64,000 bases of DNA from Rutstroemia sp. NJR-2017a BVV2 (GCA_002946415.1 NJPS01000068.1:101590-165589), one strand, 5' to 3'; counted from the first letter of the stretch, positions 45,398 to 58,766 are shown. Notes: generated from the letters alone by a model not told the origin. Numbers and translations: made by a program.

Positions 45398-48300
45398 ATT
45401 CCTCAACATGGAAAGGTCTCTCACAGCATGGGGTCTCCATGGCTTGTTGAATTGACCCAAAAAAATGTGTGTCGAGCAAATGCGTATATCTAAAAATGAA
45501 AATTATCAGGAAAGGCCAAATTATACGCTAGATGTCCCGTCATGATGTGTCATGCTGTCTTTTCTCTCGAAGTATGGTATAGATGATTTGGGGCTTCACG
45601 AAAGGTCTAATGAGATGGTGGTCATGAGGAACAGAGATGTGCTACTACGATTTGAAACGTATTGGATTCTCCCATGAATTATGGACATTTTTCAGCGCAC
45701 TGTCGTCTTCCTTTGGTCTGGCTGTGATGGCTTGGGGGGTCGGTTCGGACTTTCGCATTGCTTGTAACGGTAGATGAAAACACACTTCTTTACTTTGATT
45801 TCAAATATGCATTCTTTTTATCTGTATTTTCCCCTGTATTGAGATGTGATTCCAGGTTTGACTAATGGAGTTGACATATTGTAGGATGTGTGATGGGCCG
45901 ATCAAAGTGCGTTAGGTGAGTTACATTATTTGGTTTATCTCTCTGATGAAGCTCTATATCACATCTCCTGTAATCAGACAATTTTCCGCCTTCCTTTCTG
46001 TGTGCGAATGGACAGCTCCATACCACACCCCGCTTCCTATCAACGCTCTTTTGAGCTTGTTTTTCCTTTCACACATACATACTCAAACCACTCTATGAAA
46101 CTGCGATGAGGCCGGCAAGCAGCCCCCATTTTGCAAACTCCCAAATGTTATGTAACCGCAACCCCAACGCGATTGCTGCCCTCCCTCCCCCAAAGCTCAG
46201 ACCGGGTTCGTGTATCACAAGCGCTGTGTCTCTCCTGCCTACCTCTTGAGCTGTGGTACGTGATCACTCGCTGGCCGAGTGTATAGGATCCAGAGAGAGA
46301 TATATATCTACTCATGTAAGAATGCTCTATTGTAGCTAGAAAGCAAGCGAACGAGCTCGAATCTCACTTACCTTTATGCTGTTATCTGTCTGTTTACTTC
46401 CTCGCTTGGTTGGATGGATTCTATCTCCTGTCTCGGGGCTTTTATGTCGAGTTCTCTGGGTATGGTGGATGTTACGTTGGGTGTTCTGTTGGCACGTGGC
46501 TCGTTTTGCACTTGTTTGTTTGCTTGCTTGCTGCTTCCAACTTCTCTACGAAGTGAGTTCAGTCAAGTATGGATGGAATGCAAGTTTCTCGACTTCGTTA
46601 TTATACACAGATTGATAGAGATAACGCATCCACCGTGTGCTGTTCACGCTTTCAGCGTTTCTGGTTATCGCCGGGCTTAGTATTGGTTTTAGTTTCTCTA
46701 TTTGGGGGAGAATCAGAATGGGGATGTTTCATTTCATCCTTGGTTGCTACTGCGGGACTGTTGCTGGTATTTTGAGACTCTTCGTCTAGGCAGGTTAGGT
46801 TTTAGAGGTCCTGAGAGATGATTACTCACGGTTTGTTACCGGTTTTTCCCTTTGGAGAGTTGAGATTTGGATAGGCTGTAGTTGAAGTTGGGACGCTGCT
46901 CTGCTCTATCCTGCTTAATGTTTCTCTTCATCTCTCCTACTAGTCTATATTAATATTGTTTGCTTGCCTACCCATTCTCTTCTAGATTTATGCCCAATCA
47001 ACTCCGCTAAATCGCACTTACACTCCATTCTCGCTAATCCTCTATCACGCAATATCATACACGAATCCCATTCATCTCCAACTCTTCCTTCCTCTCCCTT
47101 TCCCACCTTCCTTTCAAGCTTTCCCGAACAATCCCCCCAGCTCTTCCCCAAAAGTTATCATTCTACCTCGCTGGGAGACATAGATCCAGAGCAAACAAAC
47201 AAACATCCTACACCAATGCTTCTTGCCCTCTTTATCCATTTTCGAGCAGGTATCTAGCTATTCCGTATTCTGTTGTGTGTATTCATCCATCTATTCTATT
47301 CATTCTTCCCTTCGGAAACCTAACTACAGCCAACCCCTTCCTAGCACAGGTCTCTCTATATCAAAACACAATATACAGCGACGAAAGCCTATACCTCTAT
47401 ATATACATACATCCACCCTTGCACCAAACCAAACAAAGCAAAGAAGGTATCCAACCCGACCCTAACTCTCTACAATATCGTCGAGGACATGCGTACAAAC
47501 TATCTCAATTACTCAACCGATTACTCATGCCAAAACACACTTATACGCTGCACAACCTCAAGCTTTTCATCTACTAGGCCATGAAGTATATTGATGTTGC
47601 CTCAAGGGAAGAAAAGAAAAGGGGTAGAGCGAATATCAAGGGGTACTTTTACTATTCTTCCTACTTCTGTCCTCGTTGTCTGGTAGATACGCCCTTCTAA
47701 TATCAAGGAAAAGAGAGAAAATATATACGAAGAAGAGAGCATACAGTGTGTGTATATCTGGTGTAATGACGACCTACATATATATGTATCTTGTTCCCTT
47801 CAAGATCATAGCATGAATAAACGCTTATATAGCTTCATCTCATGTCACTATATCGTAAATAAAAGAGAAGAGGGCTAGACAGCCAACTACCCGAACATCA
47901 CCGGTCAAATATCAGCGTTCGTTGATATCGAGCTCAACTCCCTATCACTATTGCATGCAATCACACACTGTAACAAACAAACCAACCAATCTCGACCTTG
48001 AAACCTGCTGTTCTATTTGTCTCTCTCTCCCTCATTTTATCTCATTTCTTTCTAACTTATCTAATACCCGTCCTCCTTGACTAACCAATCCAATCCCATC
48101 AATACTCTTACACTCTATACCCAAAACAAACAAACTACTAGTACGAAATCGATCCTTAGAAATATCAAACGTCCACCCACCCATCCACCCAATTGGTATC
48201 ATAGTCCCATAACCTCGTCCTCACCCTCTTTCTCTTCACACCACCAGAACCCTAAAGCCCCAACCCCAACCCCGGACTCCCGCCCTTCTCTTTCTCCTTT

Positions 48301-48537
48301 CCTCCTCCACCACCATCATATGCTTTGCCCGGTTTCGTTAGGCCTGTCTGGATTATTCGTTAGCGGGTTCTCTCTGTCATCGTTGTCGATCACATTATCT
48401 CTCATCTCATCTCATCACTACCACCCCGACCCCATTCGTCTCCATCTTCAGTTTAATCGGGCAATTCCCTCTCATTAACACATCTCCTCCCCTGCACCCG
48501 CACCCACCAAGGAAAAAAAAAAAAAAAATGAAAACCA
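45398..48537. other. convergent intergenic, 3.1 kb, no gene seen
   Basis: Between STM1 (+) and the DUF3602 gene (minus). Rich in CT tracts on the plus strand, with scattered short frames and no intron-consistent coding model. An A run lies near 48514-48528. Confidence 0.45.
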
Positions 48538-49195
48538 TCAACCCACCTCCACCCCACCCCTCACCACCCTCTCAATCTCCCTCTGCCTCTCCTCCTCCTC
48601 CATCCTCTCACTCTCCCTCTCCCCCTCCAAAAACTCATAATTCCCCACCCCCCCTCGTCCCCCTTTATACACAACCGAACTTCTCTGCGCCGGCCCCGGC
48701 GCCGGATTGACCGTCGAGTCCGTGTGCGACGTCGTCGTCTGCGTGAGACCCGCCGAGGAGAGCGTCGAGGGCGTGATGTAGTTTCCGGCGCCGCCGCGGC
48801 CGGTGTCTGTCGGGGGGAGGAGGGGGGGTGAGCTTGAGAATAGAGAAGGGGAGGGGGATGGAAGAAGCGGGGTTAGGAATCAATTAACATACGCTGATAC
48901 TCCGGGGGCTGCGAAGCTGCTACCGCGGCGGCGGTCGTAGCAGTGGGTTGTTTGGAGAGGGGCAGCGATTGGGCTTCGAGATCCTGTGAAGGGTTAGTAA
49001 CTAATTCTACACTTTGCAACAATGGTTCTTCTAGTGGTTCAGTGGGCCTACTTGCAGGGCGATGAAAAGAAGAAGGAAGGGAAGAGAAAGAGCACATACA
49101 GCCGCCGAGCTCTTCGTCGCATTGTCAATATCCTGCTTGGAGTAGAAATTGCCCGCTCCACCTCTCCCGACCTTCTTGTAGATTTCGTCTGCCAT
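48538..49195 (-). CDS. DUF3602 family protein with GRGGxGN repeats
   Basis: Three exons (49195-49100, 48983-48893, 48806-48538) join in phase to 151 residues. Three copies of the family motif are present: GRGGAGNFYS at the N-terminus, GRGGAGNYIT at the start of exon 3, and GRGGVGNYEF before a Glu/Arg-rich helical tail (ESERMEEEERQREIERVV). These define DUF3602, a fungal family of small, largely disordered proteins. Yeast Par32, linked to ammonium-transporter control by TORC1, has related repeats, but that role cannot be assumed here. The middle is Ala/Thr/Pro-rich. The stop at 48538 lies next to a poly-A run on the plus strand. Confidence 0.85.
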
Positions 49196-50187
49196 GATGA
49201 ATGAAAGTAGGAATTGACTCGAATTCACGATGAGTATGAGGATTGCGATAGCTGTGAGGTTCAATTCAATTCGTATAGTCAATGGAGCAATTGAGTTAAA
49301 ACAAACAGACAATACTTTCATTCAACACACGATGACAATTTTCCTTCACACCAGATGTAGATCTCTCTTCATCATATCATAGATAAGATAACGAACAATA
49401 TTTACTTTTTACGGGGCTGAGCAGACGAAGAAAATTCTATTACTTTTTGAGTTTCCAGAACGAACAATTTTCTTCTCCGATCCTTGTTTCCATGACTGTC
49501 TACTCTGTCTATCACGAACATCATCTCCTCCTTCAGCAGAAGCATACTCCGTAATGATTCGGAAAATTGATACTGAGCTTGGCATCCTTGAGACGGCATG
49601 GCACGGCATAGCATGGTGGGGTAAAATTGGAAATGGGCAGAGCGGGGTTGATAACCTGCTTTTCCCTCGATGGAACGTCTTGTTGATCTAAGGGTTTCTG
49701 GCAAACCATATCACAACCAATATCTAAGACAGACAATACGGCGCAAGAAGAAAAATTTCTTCATCTTGATGATGTGAAGAAGAAAAAAAACATTGCTTTT
49801 TCTTTCGAGGCTGGAAAAGGAGGCGTGCGGATCAGTGAGACGGACTTATGGTTGGGTGCAGCTCCAGCCATTGATGACAGGTACACACAAGCCTCGTTGG
49901 ACGGGCGCTCCTAGTATCGGACGTCAGCATGACAACCAGCTCACGTGGAAAGCAGTGTTTGGGCCGAAGTGTTAATTCTGGAGGGAGCAGAAAAATATAT
50001 TGGCAGCATAGCATGGAATCAATGCGATGGACAACCGGGGCTGAGCTGTTCGTTCGGCAGGAGGATTACTTGTCCTGGAGAATATCAAAAAGAAGTCGTA
50101 AGAGCTTCTAGATGCGCTGATCGGAATTGTGCTTAGTTGATCAGGCGATTTGGTAACGTCAGAGTGGATCCCCTCGTCTAGGTCTTG

Positions 50188-50214
50188 GTGCTGAGTGCTG
50201 AGTGCTGAGTGCTG
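50188..50214. repeat. tandem repeat, gtgctga x 3.9
   Basis: Nearly four 7-bp copies in non-coding DNA. Confidence 0.85.
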
Positions 50215-53200
50215 CGAAAGTCTTCCTGGGTTATGTGCAGTACGGAAGCTCGGTAGGCACGCAGGATGGCACACAGAGCCCGATTTACCTACCTACCTTG
50301 GAGATGTTAGCAACTTAGCATCGATATTTTGCATAGCATAGCCCGCACTACTGTACGGAGGCAAGCTAATCTCCAAACCCGTAAACCCGCCGTCCCTCCT
50401 CACCAGACGACGGTGGTGGTGGTGGTGTTCGTCGTTAATGCATCTCGTGATGTTAGTAAGAATTTGGCCTGCCTATGCCATGTTTTGGATGTTCCTGCCG
50501 GTCATCTCATCTTGGTAGCACAAGAGCTGACGCCTCCTTCACTATGAGGTTAGGTGCATGTGTAAGATGCGTATGGCTTGACAAGGATGATAATCTTTGT
50601 GGATGCTTGCAAAAGAAGAGGGAGGAAAGAGAATTTGCATCTGTACAAGAATACAAGAATACAAGAATATAAGATTGCAATGAAATGTTTCCGTCAAATA
50701 GTAATCTTTGGGCGAAACCAGTACCAGAAGCTGACCACCAGGAGCCTGGAGGCCATACGTGGTAAATCTTTGACCTCTGCAATCGTGTTTGGAAATGGTT
50801 CATGAAACAGAGTCATTAAACAACCCACTATTCGATGTCTTGAGTCAAAAAGTGTCAAATGGCTTTGTTTCCCCTCTCTATATTTTGGACTAGGAGCTTG
50901 GACTGGACTGCATGCGTCTTGGCTTCGGTTGGTGTTCCCGAGGTCTGGAAGATCTCAGGAAAAAAAGTTTCTTGTGTGTCCTTCCACAACGAGTTTGTAC
51001 CACAAAGAGTTTGTACGGACAGTAAACAATGGTATGATGCTATGAGCTGATCCAGTCGCTTGGTACAGAGCTGCCATACTGAGCTGCTTTGTGTGTTCTT
51101 TCGCAGCTGTAATTGCACCTTTGCGCAAGATGGGTGAAAGAAGGGTGGAAGGAAGGTCGAGAACAGGAAGCTTGCCCTGAATTGATCCATCTAGCCGCTG
51201 TGAGAAGCGCTCAAAGGAGCAATGGATCGACGAGTTCGTAGCAAATAGATATTGGTGGAGCAAATAGCCAGGTCGTGGACTCGTGGATAAGGGCAAAAAG
51301 AGCAGGGCTGTCGTATATCGTACCCCGAACTTGTACTTGTACTGTACCGTTTTGGAATTCATGCTTTCCCAAACCTTACTGCACACACCATGGCTGGCCG
51401 TGGTGGCCGTGGCGGCCGTGCGAGGGATAATTCTCCTCAAGCTCACCCGTGCCCGTAGACAGCAGCCATACTTCGTAGACGCACGGAAAGGAATTCCAAT
51501 TTCGAGCGATGGACGAATAATATGGCTAAACCAGCGGATAAGCAGCGATGATCATACCTATGTAGGAAGAGCGTGCGATGGCAGAGAGAGGTCTAGAACA
51601 GTTGGGATAATAATGTTCTCGGGATCACTTTTATTTGGATTTGAATTTCGATTTTGACTTTGGGAGGGGAGAATCTGAGAGATCCGGGACGATAAGATTA
51701 CCAATTACCAATGTATCTAGGGACTCCATTCTGATCCTTTCTTTGTGCGCCCGACGGCACAAACTTCGGTCGCGGCGCAGGAACGAAAGTTAGAGACAGC
51801 AAATGACATATTCGTCGTACCTTACGTGGAGGGAGGTCACCCAGTATGATCCATATCGTCATCAACATCTTACCTCACCTTACGAAGTACTTGCATCCAC
51901 GAGTCCTCAGCAGCCCCAAATCGGCTACCCCTCCCTCTCCAGCCTCCAGCCTCCAGCGCATCCGAGCAAGGCCCTCGATATTAGTAATATGAGAAGAGGG
52001 TTCGGGTTCAGCGTCTATGGAATGAACACGATGCCCATGCCCGGCAAACTCGTACCTGAAATCTGTACAGCATTGTAATCGACGATTCAACGCTCCATCG
52101 CTTGCTTCACGCTCCATGCCGTCTCCACTCCCTTCCACTTGGGCAAAGGCATTTCTGAAGGAATCCATGTGCAGGAAATCGGTTCGCTGGACAAACGCCA
52201 CCCACCGGAGCGACGTACCGTACCATACAATTGTACAAGTGTGAGTAGGAAATGAAAACGAACCCTGGCTGCGATGCGCGATGGAAACGTAAGATGGGAT
52301 TTCTGGACAATTACTGTGCTCCCGTACCAATGGCACAATGCCATAATGGCGAAATTACTTTTGTCCCTCATGGCCTTGGAGCGCGAGATAACCTTAGATG
52401 TACTTCGTAGAGGAGGCATAATTTTCTAATGTCTCATAATATTTTGGGTTTTTGGTTTGGGGACAGCATACCCTGTGCACAGCACAGCATCAATTCAACG
52501 GATAGATCCACTACTATGACGATATAGAACAATTACATGAGGAAGTCATCGGGGCATTTCTGCAGATTTTGTGTGTGCCTTTTCCTCTGGCGGTACTGTG
52601 CTCCGGGACTGTAGAGATGGGGGTGGGCGGTCTTCCTCCACCAAACCCATGTCACTTGCATAGACGTCCGTAGAACTATTGATATTGGAAATTGATAGCA
52701 ACACGTTTGTGAACAACAGAGCAGCAGCTGAGACCTGGGTGAATGATTGAGAGATTTGAGCGATTTTGTGTGAATCTAGGGGGGCGAGTAAGAGGGAGAA
52801 GGGGACTCAGAGCAACAGTGAGGGGAGCTTCTCCCTCCCGCCAAAATGGTTCTACTCCTCCCATCTACTTGTACTGGCATCTACATCTAAACTAGTGCCC
52901 ACCATAGGCAGGTACGAATCCATACCATAATATTCGTAAGGCAGGTGAGATGGTCACAACACATCTCATTGGTCGATCATTGCTCACCTAGAATAGTCCT
53001 ATCCGAGCTATTTAAATTGTCACGAGGGGGACTCGCTGGGCATCATAAAGAGATAGGTGTCACCTGTGGACGGACAATGAGACGTTCCTTACACCGAACG
53101 CTCAAAGGGGGCAGTGTAGAAACGTTAATGGGAGCGCGCAGGAGGCAGCACAGAGAGAGAAGAGAGCGCGGCTTGGGCTACCTTGTTCAGTTGCCTACCT

Positions 53201-53245
53201 GTATTAATTCGCCTTCTAGAGTCGTCTATGGGCCATGGTGTCTGG

Positions 53246-53280
53246 GTGTGTGCGTGTGCGTGTGCGTGCGTGTGTGGTGT
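53246..53280. repeat. GT/GC alternating purine-pyrimidine tract
   Basis: About 35 bp of mostly alternating gt/gc steps, the kind of tract that can adopt Z-DNA. Non-coding. Confidence 0.75.
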
Positions 53281-54216
53281 CGGGTGATTGATTCCAAGGT
53301 CATGGAAGTAAACTGAGGCAAGCGACTGAAGCGATATGAGGGGATTGATTGCCTGTTTAACTGGCTGGCTGGCTGGCTGGCTGACTGAAATGAATGAATG
53401 CGATGAGGGAGAATAGGACAAAGAAGAATTCCCATTCTATCTCCATTTGGGCAATCCAACACTTTTTTTTGACGTTGCTTTCCTTGATTTACATTTTTAT
53501 TATTCTCTCATTCTCTCTCCCCTCTCCTCTTGCCCTCGCTTTCCCCTCACCTCTACTCTCGTCCAATTCTTATCTTCCCATCTTCGTCTTCATCTTCATC
53601 TCCATCTCCATCCTGTCCCATCCTCATTGTCTATCCTCTGTTTACCCTTGGGAGTCATTTCCATTCCAATTGCGGGCACCATCTATTCTATTCTTATCCA
53701 CCCGGGCGTCTATCTATCAACAATTTTCCTAGCTACGGAACTCATTTTTAGCAACGCTCGCTTTCAGGTCATCCGCGCACCGCATTCACTACCTCCCACG
53801 CCCCGATTACCTAGCATTGTTCCATAGCTCTATACTTCCGGATCCGCAATATAGAATAGCCCTTCCACCCTTCCAAGGTTTGATGCAATCAATAACTTTG
53901 GCCTGTGGAACCAACCAGATCAAACCAATCACTCCAGTCAACACCGCTCGTCAAACTATTGGTCCATTCCCTCAGCTTGTTGCACAACTTGCACCTGTCG
54001 CACACTTACACACACCTTAACATCCCATACCTTACCACTTACACCTTACACCTTGCACCAAGCAGTCTAGCACCTGGCACCTTCCCTCCCATCCAACAAG
54101 AATCCCAAGAAAAAAAAGTCCCCGGCGAAGAGCGAAGAGAAGAACCAGACCAGCCAGAGTCAAAAGCCCTACCTATCTTTTTAGCACCCCGTCTTTCTCC
54201 TCCACCATCAACAAAC

Positions 54217-54252
54217 AAAACCAAAACCAAAACCAAAACCAAAACCAAAACC
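54217..54252. repeat. hexanucleotide repeat, 6 x aaaacc
   Basis: Six perfect copies; the other strand reads GGTTTT repeats. It lies in the pyrimidine-rich tract upstream of the C2H2 gene. Confidence 0.85.
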
Positions 54253-54930
54253 AATTTTTGAATCTGCTTGTTCTCTCCACATTCTTTTGGAAATAACACA
54301 CAATCTCACGAAGCTCACTCACCGCATACCGAAAAGGGGGAAGATACCCAAATAGCTCTTACTCTACTTTTGCTCTGCACAAGTCTCCTGGTGGTCTTTA
54401 CTCCCGTTCTGTCTATCTATCATTCCCTTTCAGCAACGGAAACTTGCGAAACCCCCGCCGGCCTGCGTCGTCTCAGCCATTCGATCCTCCACCCATCCTA
54501 GCAATTCCATCCCGGTTTAAACTATTTTCTCCATTCCAACTGCGACAATCTCCAGAAATTTGGTTTCGCAGTTTCCTTACCTCAACTGACCCAGTTTCTA
54601 CTGTGCTGGCTGGCTTTGCTTATATGACCAAACAATAATTTCGCTGTCAACAATTTCAGGAGACTACTTCTTTGTACACTTTCAACAACACTCCATTCGA
54701 TATCATACCGCACACCTCACCCCCCGGCTAAACAGTCAATCAATCCACAACTCGATAGCCCTCGCCTGTTTCTGCAGATAGCTCGACCCCGACCCATCTA
54801 CGCAGACAAACCAATATTCTCTCGAAATTATCCTGTCTCGGCCCTCATATTGTAGCTTGTCAGAGCTTCGAGGATTGAGGGCCGTCTTTACAGAGTGGAA
54901 AGTGGAACAAAGAAAATTAACATCGTCAAC

Positions 54931-56455
54931 ATGGCATCTTCTAAAGTGATTACTTTCCCATCTCTCTGCCACATACCAATAAATTTATTTATAGAAACAC
55001 TGCTGATCATTTCATCTTCTGTTAGGAAATTCAGCATTCCTCAAGACCCCTAAGCCAACACCGACTATCCGTCTCTACAAATTCCGGTTCTCTTCCACGA
55101 TCAGCTCACTCAAGAAATCATTCCCACTCGGTCACTGGAGGTTCCCTTATACCAAGTAGCAGAGTGACTCGACGCAAAAGTGTATCTTCGAACTTTAACA
55201 ATGTCGCAGCAATGGTAGCCGCAGTAAAGGAGGCCGGTGACAATTCTTCAGCAATACCGATTTCTGTGCGTAGAGGAACAATGTCAAAAAGTATTGGGAG
55301 GTCTGGACCGATGGGGAGCTTACCGTCTCCACCCTCGAGTCTGCCAAGCCACCGAATAAGAATGAGTTCGACTGCGAAATCGGAACGTAGCGAAAGTGCG
55401 ATTGACGACGATAACAACGACGATGAAATGGAGGACGATGACGAGGAAGAGTTCGCGAAGGGCCGAATAAGACGAGGGAGCGAGAGCGGCCAGCAGACAA
55501 AAGACGGCAAGAAGGCCAATGCCAATGATCTCAAGTGTGACAAGTGTGGAAAGGGGTACAAGCACAGCAGTTGCTTGTCTAAGCATTTGTTCGTGCCCAC
55601 CATCCTATCCTGCTTCCCCCACATGGGCTTCATCGCGGAAGCTTTCCGGTGGAGATCAATAATATGAACGATCGTTAACTTTTTGTTTGCAGATGGGAAC
55701 ACACACCAGAATGGTCGTATACCTCCAAGCTGTTGATTTCTAAGCACCAACAGGTGCAGCTGCTAGAAGCAGCTTCTGTTCTTGTTAACATGAACCAAAA
55801 TGCCAATACTCCGCCTGACTCGGCGAAAGACTTCCATAGCGACGATCAAGATTCGGCATCTCCGACGGCTTCTGGATCAGAGGATCATGATATTGACGGT
55901 GCCAGCTCTGCAGACACCACACCACCGCCAGCAGACATTTTTCATGGATATGGTAGTAGCTCGTACACTCCCTCAAAGCGATACAGTAATGGCCAAGGAT
56001 ATGCTCGATCGTACCAATCTTCATCCAGCAACAACTATTTGTATAGCGGCAGCGTTTCACACGGTTTCGGTCACCATCGCCAACAAAGCCACGAGCGTCG
56101 TCCGCCTTCCTCAGGTACGAATGACGATCAAGAGGATGAAGGACTCAGCACCGCGATTGAATTGCTTTCTTGCAGCTTTGGTACCCCACGTAGCGGACTC
56201 TTGATTCCCGATGATGCTCCTCCAGTGCCCGATATTCCGGCCCAGTATTTGAACGATCTCTCGGGTACGCATTTCACACCGAGCCTTCACCCGCGCCAGA
56301 CAGAAAGCTACACCCGACACCAAATCCATATCGATGGAGATGTGAAAATGGAAGAGAGCGAGGATAGTATCGTAGATGATGAAGATTATGACCGACGCTC
56401 CAGAGCTCGTTCCGATGAGGACGATGATGGCGTTTTTGGTCGCATGGAGGAATAA
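54931..56455 (+). CDS. single C2H2 zinc-finger protein
   Basis: Three exons (54931-54945, 55026-55588, 55693-56455) join in phase to 446 residues. Exon 1 encodes only MASSK. Residues 6-150 are Ser/Arg-rich and disordered-looking. An acidic run (DDDNNDDEMEDDDEEE) precedes one zinc finger, C176-x2-C179-x12-H192-x3-H196, in CDKCGKGYKHSSCLSKHLWE. The intron splits the finger at the Leu between the two His. This KHxxCLxKHLWEH form is typical of a fungal family with a lone finger. The C-terminal 240 residues are Ser/Asp/Pro-rich and end acidic (SEDSIVDDEDYD). A transcriptional or chromatin role is likely, but the target is unknown. The tiny first exon is the least certain part; the first later in-frame ATG lies well inside exon 2. 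Confidence 0.82.
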
Positions 56456-57574
56456 ACCTCCAACAAGGACAAATAACTCCGCCGAGAAAACTCTCACTGG
56501 CCATGATGTTTCCTTTATTTCAGTGTAACATCGATATGTATATGCAGGGAGTATTGACTCCGCAACCGATTCTCAGCACCGTGAAGTGGCTTTCTGTTCA
56601 CTCCGCAAGGTTAAAGTGAGGGTCGTTCTTCAGCGTTGAGTAAACGCACGGAAAAGGAAATTTTGAAGGGGAGCCGGCATGTCATATAGGACATATATGT
56701 ATGAACTTATCAACGAATAATACATGCCTGATTTTTGGCATTTCGATGTGTTGTAACATGTAGCAATCGTGAAAGGTCGAAGAGAGGCCACTTGAAAAAT
56801 GCATCTGAAATACCTCCTTCATTGTTGATAACCTCACTGCTTCCGGAATCGGGTTCATGCAAGCCGCCAGCTCGGTCTGGGAGCACCTTATGGGAGCTGT
56901 TTGCCTGTTTGAATAGATAGCACTTGCTTTCACGGCATATCGAGGTTGCGATGTTCAAAGCGTATGCACCACAAAAGGCAAAATTAAATTCAGTAGGGCA
57001 AAAGCTAATCGTAGATAGATGGCAGATAGATAGGTAGCAGAACATACAGAGGAGCAATCAAGATGCGTAGAGGCTTGTATTTGTAGAGAAAGAAAAGCAA
57101 GATCCCCACTCAAGGGTCTTTAATTGCATTCTAGTCTGCGAAGCTCAAGGTGGGTACAGGATGAAAAAGTGAAGTGAAAAAAAGAGGAAAAAAGGCGGGT
57201 TGCTGTGCTTAGGAAAACAAACTGACTGGGGTGTGTGTTTGTGCTTCTGGCCCTCGACGTCACTGGTGAAAGGACGAAAGCTCACTCGAGAAAGCTCCCC
57301 CAAGCTTGTATTGACACCCACAACATCCAACATCAGCGAAAATTCGCCCTGTGCGAGCGATAACTTCTTCACTCCATTTGACCTTTTCGGTGTTGTTTGA
57401 CGGATACAGAAGAATTGATTGATTGATTGATTGATTACATTGAGGCAGTGAATTTATTGCTGGGATAGAAACGCGCCTTTCAGCTTCTTTTTTTTTCTTT
57501 TCTGTTGTTCCAGTCGTTTACTTCTGACTCGCGACGAAAACAAAAACAATTGGGAAAAACAACAACAAGGAAAA
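56456..57574. other. intergenic, no gene seen
   Basis: 1.1 kb between the C2H2 gene and the membrane-protein gene, both on the plus strand. An ATTG repeat lies at 57414-57436. No gene visible. Confidence 0.45.
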
Positions 57575-58766
57575 ATGGCACCCGCGCTTCGCTCATCAGC
57601 TCGGCATCGCGAACCAGAACACGAAGATGGCCAGAGTCATGGTCTGACTAACGGCGTCGCGGATATGATCGCAGATGAACTGGAGATGGTGAAGGCGGCA
57701 ATTCCGGCGAAAATGCGCGTCTCGAAGCTGCCGTCGGCGTTGAGGTTTCCGCTCGTGGTGCTGCTAAGCTTGACGAGCTCGTCGTTGGCGTATAGTTTGT
57801 GTGCGGGTTGGATGCCGGAGGGGAGGGAGGAGTTGGGGAGGGTTGCGAGGAGATTGGATGGGTGGGATGAGTTGGGGGGGTTGTTGGGGTGGAGGACGTG
57901 AGTTGGGCTTTTTTTTCTTGCTTTGTCTTCTGCGTAGGGATTGGGGAAGAATACTGACTATGATGATTAGATTCGAGCTTGCTTTGGGCTGGTTTGGAAA
58001 TTATGATGGTTACGATCTTGCGGCTTTAACTTTGCTGTCCCATGGTCCTCCGGTGGGTTATACTCTGCGGTTCCAAAAAATTAATGATACTAACGATGGG
58101 CGAATCTAGCTCTACCTTCTAGGCACTTTCTACGATGTTGGCGCGAAAGCCATCCTCTCGTCTCTTGTCATTGATACCCTCACGACCTATATTCCCTTCC
58201 GACTTCTGCGACGCTTGTCGCCAGCGCACGCAGCAGCCCCATCAGTTCCCAATCGCGACATTGTCAATGATCTTCCGGTTCAGGTTATCACCACTCTTCT
58301 GGCCGCGTCCATTTACAGCGTTACTCTTTATAGCGCATACCTTTCCTATCTTCCTATCTATTTAGTGACTTACTTCAACAATATCCCAACCATCGTCCCT
58401 GCTCACAACTCTACACCCACCACTCTCTTCCCTATCACATTCCTTCTCGGGCTTGCAACTCGCTCATTCATCTTCACGCCAGTTACCACCACTAACCCCG
58501 CCGATTCCAAGCCAGTGCCGTTCGATCCCGAGAACGCAACACTTGCAGAGACTATCTGGTGGAACCTCTGGGGTTGGAGCAAGAAGACGAAGATTGTTAT
58601 CAAGAGGACTGCGACTTTGATGTTGGTTACGGGCGTGAATACCTTCGTACAAACTTATGTCACTGTAGAAGGTGTGGAGGCTCTGGGCGCGTTGGCTTAC
58701 TCTGCGGTCTGGGTTGTGGCGGCGGCGATTTGTGGAGGTGCCCTAGGGGTTGTGGGTGCGGTTTAA
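57575..58766 (+). CDS. unrecognised multi-pass membrane protein
   Basis: Three exons (57575-57897, 57971-58052, 58110-58766) join in phase to 353 residues. The first 50 residues are polar. Hydrophobic segments follow: ALRFPLVVLLSLTSSSLAYS (about 58-77), a segment around LYLLGTFYDVGAKAILSSLV, VITTLLAASIYSVTLYSAYL and nearby YLPIYLVTYF, FPITFLLGLATRSFIF, ATLMLVTGVNTFVQTYV and the C-terminal AYSAVWVVAAAICGGALGVV. I count about six possible membrane spans. A conserved-looking soluble part is FELALGWFGNYDGYDLAALT. I recognise no transporter or enzyme motif. It is probably a conserved fungal protein of the ER or another internal membrane; function unknown. Confidence 0.8.

Larger units (their letters stand above)
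49196..54930. other. divergent intergenic, 5.7 kb, no supported gene
   Basis: The longest gene-free stretch, between the DUF3602 gene (minus) and the C2H2 gene (+). Frames up to 163 codons (50955-51446, minus) show no recognised product or intron model. It holds a GTGCTGA tandem repeat (50188-50214), a GT/GC repeat (53246-53280), a CTGG repeat (53361-53383) and six AAAACC units (54217-54252). From about 53450 to 54900 the plus strand is strongly pyrimidine-rich, as in fungal core promoters and leaders, and may be a long C2H2 leader. Confidence 0.4.

Noticed and set aside
44735..45460. 241-codon open frame antisense to STM1
   Set aside because: Low-complexity Ser/Thr/Leu product that is the mirror of the RGG/Glu-rich coding exon.
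50955..51446. 163-codon minus-strand frame in the 5.7 kb gap
   Set aside because: Composition and lack of any motif or intron signal suggest chance.
54217..54252. Telomere-like repeat (GGTTTT on the minus strand)
   Set aside because: Fungal telomeres are usually TTAGGG; this is a six-copy hexanucleotide microsatellite inside a gene-flanking region.
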